Source: Actinomycetota bacterium (GTDB lineage: Bacteria > Actinomycetota > Actinomycetes > Nanopelagicales > Nanopelagicaceae). Taken from it: 36,280 bases of DNA. The position numbers were made by a program, and so were the translations under genes. The notes under the pieces were generated by a model. The model was not told the DNA's origin, made no database searches, and saw nothing but the letters and a program-made list of their open reading frames with translations. Below, piece after piece: positions 33,323-36,280 of this stretch (position 1 is its first letter; each line of letters opens with the position of its first letter). The stretch is taken from contig RHBS01000006.1 of assembly GCA_010030895.1 (NCBI GenBank), forward strand, positions 1 through 36,280, in the 5' to 3' direction.

Positions 33323-34116
33323 TTTCTTAACCTCTCAATTACCGCAATGGCATCCTTATGAGGCTTTACAGTATGGGTTCTAACTGCCCAAACTTTTTGT
33401 CTAGCAAGTTCAGTAGTTAATGCAATAGTTGCAAACTCTCTATCACTAGGATTCTGATTATTAATTAATTCTCCTAAAAATCTTTTTCTAGAAGCTCCAA
33501 TTAATAATGGATAGCCAAGCATTTGCAATCTTTCTATACTTTTAAGTAACTGCCAATTATGTGCACTGTCTTTCGCAAAACCAATTCCTGGATCTAAAAT
33601 AATTTGCTCAGCATTTACTCCCAGATTAATTAAATCAGAAACTCTATTATCTAGCTCTTCTTTAACATCTTTTACTACATCCTCATATATTGCATTTTCT
33701 TGCATCTGTTTGGAGTGACCTCGCCAATGCATAACCACATACTGAATACTTGGATTTGCAGAAATAACACTTGCCATTTTTTCATCTGCTAAGCCACCAC
33801 TTACATCATTTATATATTTAGCACCGGCTGCAATTGCTTCTTTTGCAACCTGTGATCGCATTGTGTCGACACTAATTACAGCACCATCTTTAACTAACTC
33901 AACTACTACCGGAATTACTCTGCTGAGCTCTTCATCCTCGCTAACCCGCTCAGCTCCTGGCCTAGTTGATTCTCCGCCGATATCAATAATGTCCGCACCC
34001 TCAGTAAATAGCCTTCGGCCTTGATTTACTGCATCTTGTTTAGAAAAGTATTTTCCGCCATCTGCAAAAGAATCTGGGGTGATATTCAAAATACCCATAA
34101 CTAAAGTTTGATTCAT
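33319..34116 (-). CDS. folP: Dihydropteroate synthase
   Basis: TIM-barrel enzyme joining the pterin diphosphate with p-aminobenzoate; the sulfonamide target. Motifs: MGILNITPDSFADGGKYF, DIIDIGGESTRPGAERVS, SVDTMRSQVA, YINDVSGG, ILDPGIGFAKDS, LIGASRKRFLG and the C-terminal VRTHTVKPHKDA. 265 residues. It begins two bases after the folE stop, with AGG of the stop region at an awkward short distance, so translational coupling is likely. Confidence 0.95.
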   Translation of the reverse strand: MNQTLVMGILNITPDSFADGGKYFSKQDAVNQGRRLFTEGADIIDIGGESTRPGAERVSEDEELSRVIPVVVELVKDGAVISVDTMRSQVAKEAIAAGAKYINDVSGGLADEKMASVISANPSIQYVVMHWRGHSKQMQENAIYEDVVKDVKEELDNRVSDLINLGVNAEQIILDPGIGFAKDSAHNWQLLKSIERLQMLGYPLLIGASRKRFLGELINNQNPSDREFATIALTTELARQKVWAVRTHTVKPHKDAIAVIERLRK

Positions 34117-34118
34117 TT

Positions 34119-34739
34119 TTACCTGGTTTGATTTATTAGAGATATTGCTTCAGCTCTTGTCGTTGGATTTAAAAGTTGTCCACGAACTGCACTGGTAGTT
34201 GTTCTTGCTTGTGATTTTCTAACACCTCTCATTGACATACACAGATGCTCACAATCGATAATCACTATAACTCCGCCTGGTTGCAATATTTCAACTAGCG
34301 CATCTGCGATTTGCGAGGTTAATCTCTCTTGAACCTGTGGGCGGCGAGCATACAAATCAACCAAACGAGCAAGTTTTGAAATTCCAGTTATTCGTCCACT
34401 TTCACCTGGAATGTAACCAATGTGTGCCACCCCATGAAATGGAGTTAAATGATGTTCACAATGCGAAAAGACCTCTATCTCGCGAACAATTACTAACTCT
34501 TTATGACCAATATCAAAAGTCGTAGTCAAAACATCTTCAGGTTTTTGCCATAATCCAGCAAAATTTTCAGCTAAGGCTTTAGCAAATCTTTTTGGCGTAT
34601 CTTTTAAACCATCTCTATTTGGATCCTCACCAAGTGCAATTAATAACTCAGTTACCGCCTGTTCAGCACGCTTTTGGTCGAACTCGCCTTTGGCACCACC
34701 ATCATTTGGCCCCATTGATACCGAGTTGACCTCACTCAT
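34119..34739 (-). CDS. folE: GTP cyclohydrolase I
   Basis: First enzyme of tetrahydrofolate synthesis, opening the GTP purine ring. Zinc ligands appear in [19 protein letters not shown] and in [32 protein letters not shown] is the conserved central helix. 206 residues, with the first 25 forming a Gly/Asp-rich leader as in many bacteria. It starts in an eight-base ATGAGTGA overlap with the end of ftsH, as in the actinobacterial ftsH-folE arrangement. Confidence 0.95.
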   Translation of the reverse strand: MSEVNSVSMGPNDGGAKGEFDQKRAEQAVTELLIALGEDPNRDGLKDTPKRFAKALAENFAGLWQKPEDVLTTTFDIGHKELVIVREIEVFSHCEHHLTPFHGVAHIGYIPGESGRITGISKLARLVDLYARRPQVQERLTSQIADALVEILQPGGVIVIIDCEHLCMSMRGVRKSQARTTTSAVRGQLLNPTTRAEAISLINQTR

Positions 34740-36280
34740 TTACATCCTTTTCACTCTTTTTTGAAGCTGTTTTCTTAACCGGCTTATCATCTTCTACAGT
34801 TTTTACTTTAGCTGAACGAAGTGGAACTGGCGGTTGATTAGAGGGGACCCTGCTTTGTGATCCAGTCCAAGCAGCCCTAGGTTTTACTTTCTTAACCTTC
34901 TTGAATACCACTTCAATTTCTTCTTTGTTTAAAGTTTCTTTTTCTAATAGCAACTCAACAAGTGAATCCAATATCTCTCTATTAGTAACCAAAATATCAA
35001 ATGCTTCTTGATGGGCATTTTCAATAAGTTCTCGTATTTCACTATCGACTATTGCTGCAACATTTTCAGAGTAATCCCTCTGGTGTCCATAATCTCTACC
35101 TAAAAACGGTTGAGAATCTGAAATCCCTAATTTAATTGCACCTAGTTTTTGAGTCATTCCATATTGTGTAACCATAGCTCGGGCAAGGTTTGTAGCCTTT
35201 TCGATATCGTTTGATGCACCAGTTGTTGGATCATGGAAAATTAACTCTTCAGCTGCCCTTCCACCCATCGTGTAAGCGAGCTGATCTAACATTTGATTCC
35301 TAGTAACTGCATATCTATCTTCATCCGGTAACACCATTGTGTAACCAAGCGCCCTACCTCTTGGCATAATTGTTACTTTATGCACTGGGTCAGTATGTGG
35401 AAGCGCATGCGCAACTAATGCATGCCCACCTTCATGATATGCAGTAATTCTTCGCTCTTCTTCGGTCATTAATCTTGAAACTTTTTGTGGTCCAGCCATT
35501 ACACGATCAATTGCTTCATCAATATCGGAATTCTTAATTGTTTTGCGCTCTTCGCGTGCAGCTAGTAATGCTGCTTCATTTAAGACATTTGCTAAATCAG
35601 CACCGGTGAAACCTGGAGTCCGCTTGGCATAATTATTTAAATCAACATCCTTAGTAACCATTTTACCTTTTGCATGCACAGCAAGAATCGCTGCTCTTCC
35701 CTTTAAATCAGGTCGGTCAACAGTTATTTGTCGATCAAATCTACCTGGTCTTAAAAGTGCAGGATCCAAAACATCTGGCCGATTAGTAGCAGCAATTAAA
35801 ATAACCTGACCATTTGCATCAAAACCATCCATCTCAACTAAAAGTTGGTTAAGGGTTTGTTCGCGCTCATCATTACCACCACCAAGTCCAGCTCCACGCT
35901 GGCGGCCAACTGCATCAATTTCATCGATAAAAACAATCGCAGGTGAATTTTGTTTTGCTTGGGCGAATAAATCACGCACTCTTGATGCGCCAACTCCAAC
36001 AAACATCTCAACAAATTCAGATCCGGATATTGAATAAAATGGAACTTTAGCTTCCCCAGCAACAGCTCGCGCTAATAAGGTCTTACCTGTTCCTGGAGGA
36101 CCATACAGCAATACACCTTTTGGAATTTTTGCACCGATTGCTTTGTACTTATCCGGACTAGCAAGAAAATCTTTAATCTCCTTTAGCTCAGCTACAGCTT
36201 CATCGGCACCTGCAACATCGGCAAATGTATTTGATGGAATCTCTTTATTATGTAATTTGGCACGTGATTTTCCAAATGAA
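34732..36280 (-). CDS. ftsH: ATP-dependent zinc metalloprotease FtsH (N-terminus outside window)
   Basis: Membrane-anchored AAA+ protease, cut at the window edge. The track starts at a TTG inside the Walker A region, but the frame stays open to 36280 and reads family sequence there ([20 protein letters not shown], then [21 protein letters not shown]). Visible parts: Walker A GPPGTGKT, Walker [38 protein letters not shown], and the protease motif [14 protein letters not shown] (HEGGH, where HEAGH is usual). The C-terminal tail is Lys-rich ([12 protein letters not shown]). The transmembrane N-terminus must lie to the right. First gene of the folate operon by position. Confidence 0.95.
   Translation of the reverse strand, partial: SFGKSRAKLHNKEIPSNTFADVAGADEAVAELKEIKDFLASPDKYKAIGAKIPKGVLLYGPPGTGKTLLARAVAGEAKVPFYSISGSEFVEMFVGVGASRVRDLFAQAKQNSPAIVFIDEIDAVGRQRGAGLGGGNDEREQTLNQLLVEMDGFDANGQVILIAATNRPDVLDPALLRPGRFDRQITVDRPDLKGRAAILAVHAKGKMVTKDVDLNNYAKRTPGFTGADLANVLNEAALLAAREERKTIKNSDIDEAIDRVMAGPQKVSRLMTEEERRITAYHEGGHALVAHALPHTDPVHKVTIMPRGRALGYTMVLPDEDRYAVTRNQMLDQLAYTMGGRAAEELIFHDPTTGASNDIEKATNLARAMVTQYGMTQKLGAIKLGISDSQPFLGRDYGHQRDYSENVAAIVDSEIRELIENAHQEAFDILVTNREILDSLVELLLEKETLNKEEIEVVFKKVKKVKPRAAWTGSQSRVPSNQPPVPLRSAKVKTVEDDKPVKKTASKKSEKDVNE

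Noticed and set aside
35470-35485. HEGGH instead of HEAGH in FtsH
   Set aside because: Both catalytic histidines and the glutamate are kept; the variable position tolerates Gly, so no functional claim is justified.
1-36280. tRNA, rRNA, CRISPR array, insertion sequence, prophage or attachment site
   Set aside because: None seen: gaps are too short for most of these, no transposase or integrase motifs occur in the ORFs, and no spaced direct repeats were noticed.

Overview
The window looks like chromosomal core genome from a streamlined, low-GC, probably aquatic actinobacterium (freshwater acI/Nanopelagicales-like; this is inference). Four things point there. The DNA is clearly AT-rich by eye (not computed). 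Genes are packed with 1-8 bp overlaps and no gap exceeds about 150 bp. Gene order matches blocks known from Mycobacterium tuberculosis: ftsH-folE-folP-folB-folK / panC / coaX / lysS / clpC, the Rv0525-Rv0529 cytochrome c block, the menaquinone genes, the XPB helicase pair, and proC next to bS22. It also carries the tiny actinobacterial ribosomal protein bS22, which the ORF track missed. I see no mobile elements, CRISPR arrays, tRNA or rRNA genes.

Layout. Bases 115-6657 hold menaquinone biosynthesis: menF (+), a menB-menC-menD operon (-), then menE-menA (+). Bases 6677-6928 encode a small PLDc_N-type membrane protein. Bases 6923-11143 (-) are a System II cytochrome c maturation operon: histidine phosphatase, ResA-like thioredoxin, CcdA, ResB, CcsB. 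Bases 11194-16896 (+) hold a SerB-like HAD phosphatase, then an overlapping trio: XPB-associated/WYL-like protein, M20 peptidase, XPB helicase. Bases 16893-21446 hold a glutaredoxin-like protein, a large secreted metalloprotease, bS22, a second secreted protein and an N-terminally truncated ProC. Bases 21523-23777 (+) hold a Cys-rich protein and radA. Bases 23770-36280 (-) run from ftsH (cut by the window edge) through the folate genes, panC, nadB, nadC, coaX, lysS and a GNAT acetyltransferase to clpC.

How they fit together. MenF-D-C-E-B-A lead from chorismate towards demethylmenaquinone, and CcdA/ResA/ResB/CcsB mature the c-type cytochromes of the same respiratory chain. The right half supplies cofactors (tetrahydrofolate, pantothenate/CoA, NAD) and proteostasis (FtsH, ClpC). 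Five genes start exactly six bases after a TANNNT hexamer, and a sixth nearly so, which suggests leaderless transcription.

Most worth checking: proC lacking its NADPH-binding domain, the leaderless promoter pattern, the M20 peptidase inside the XPB pair, the unannotated bS22 gene, and a perfect 10-bp hairpin inside the end of the metalloprotease gene. I do not see a clearly new multi-gene system.
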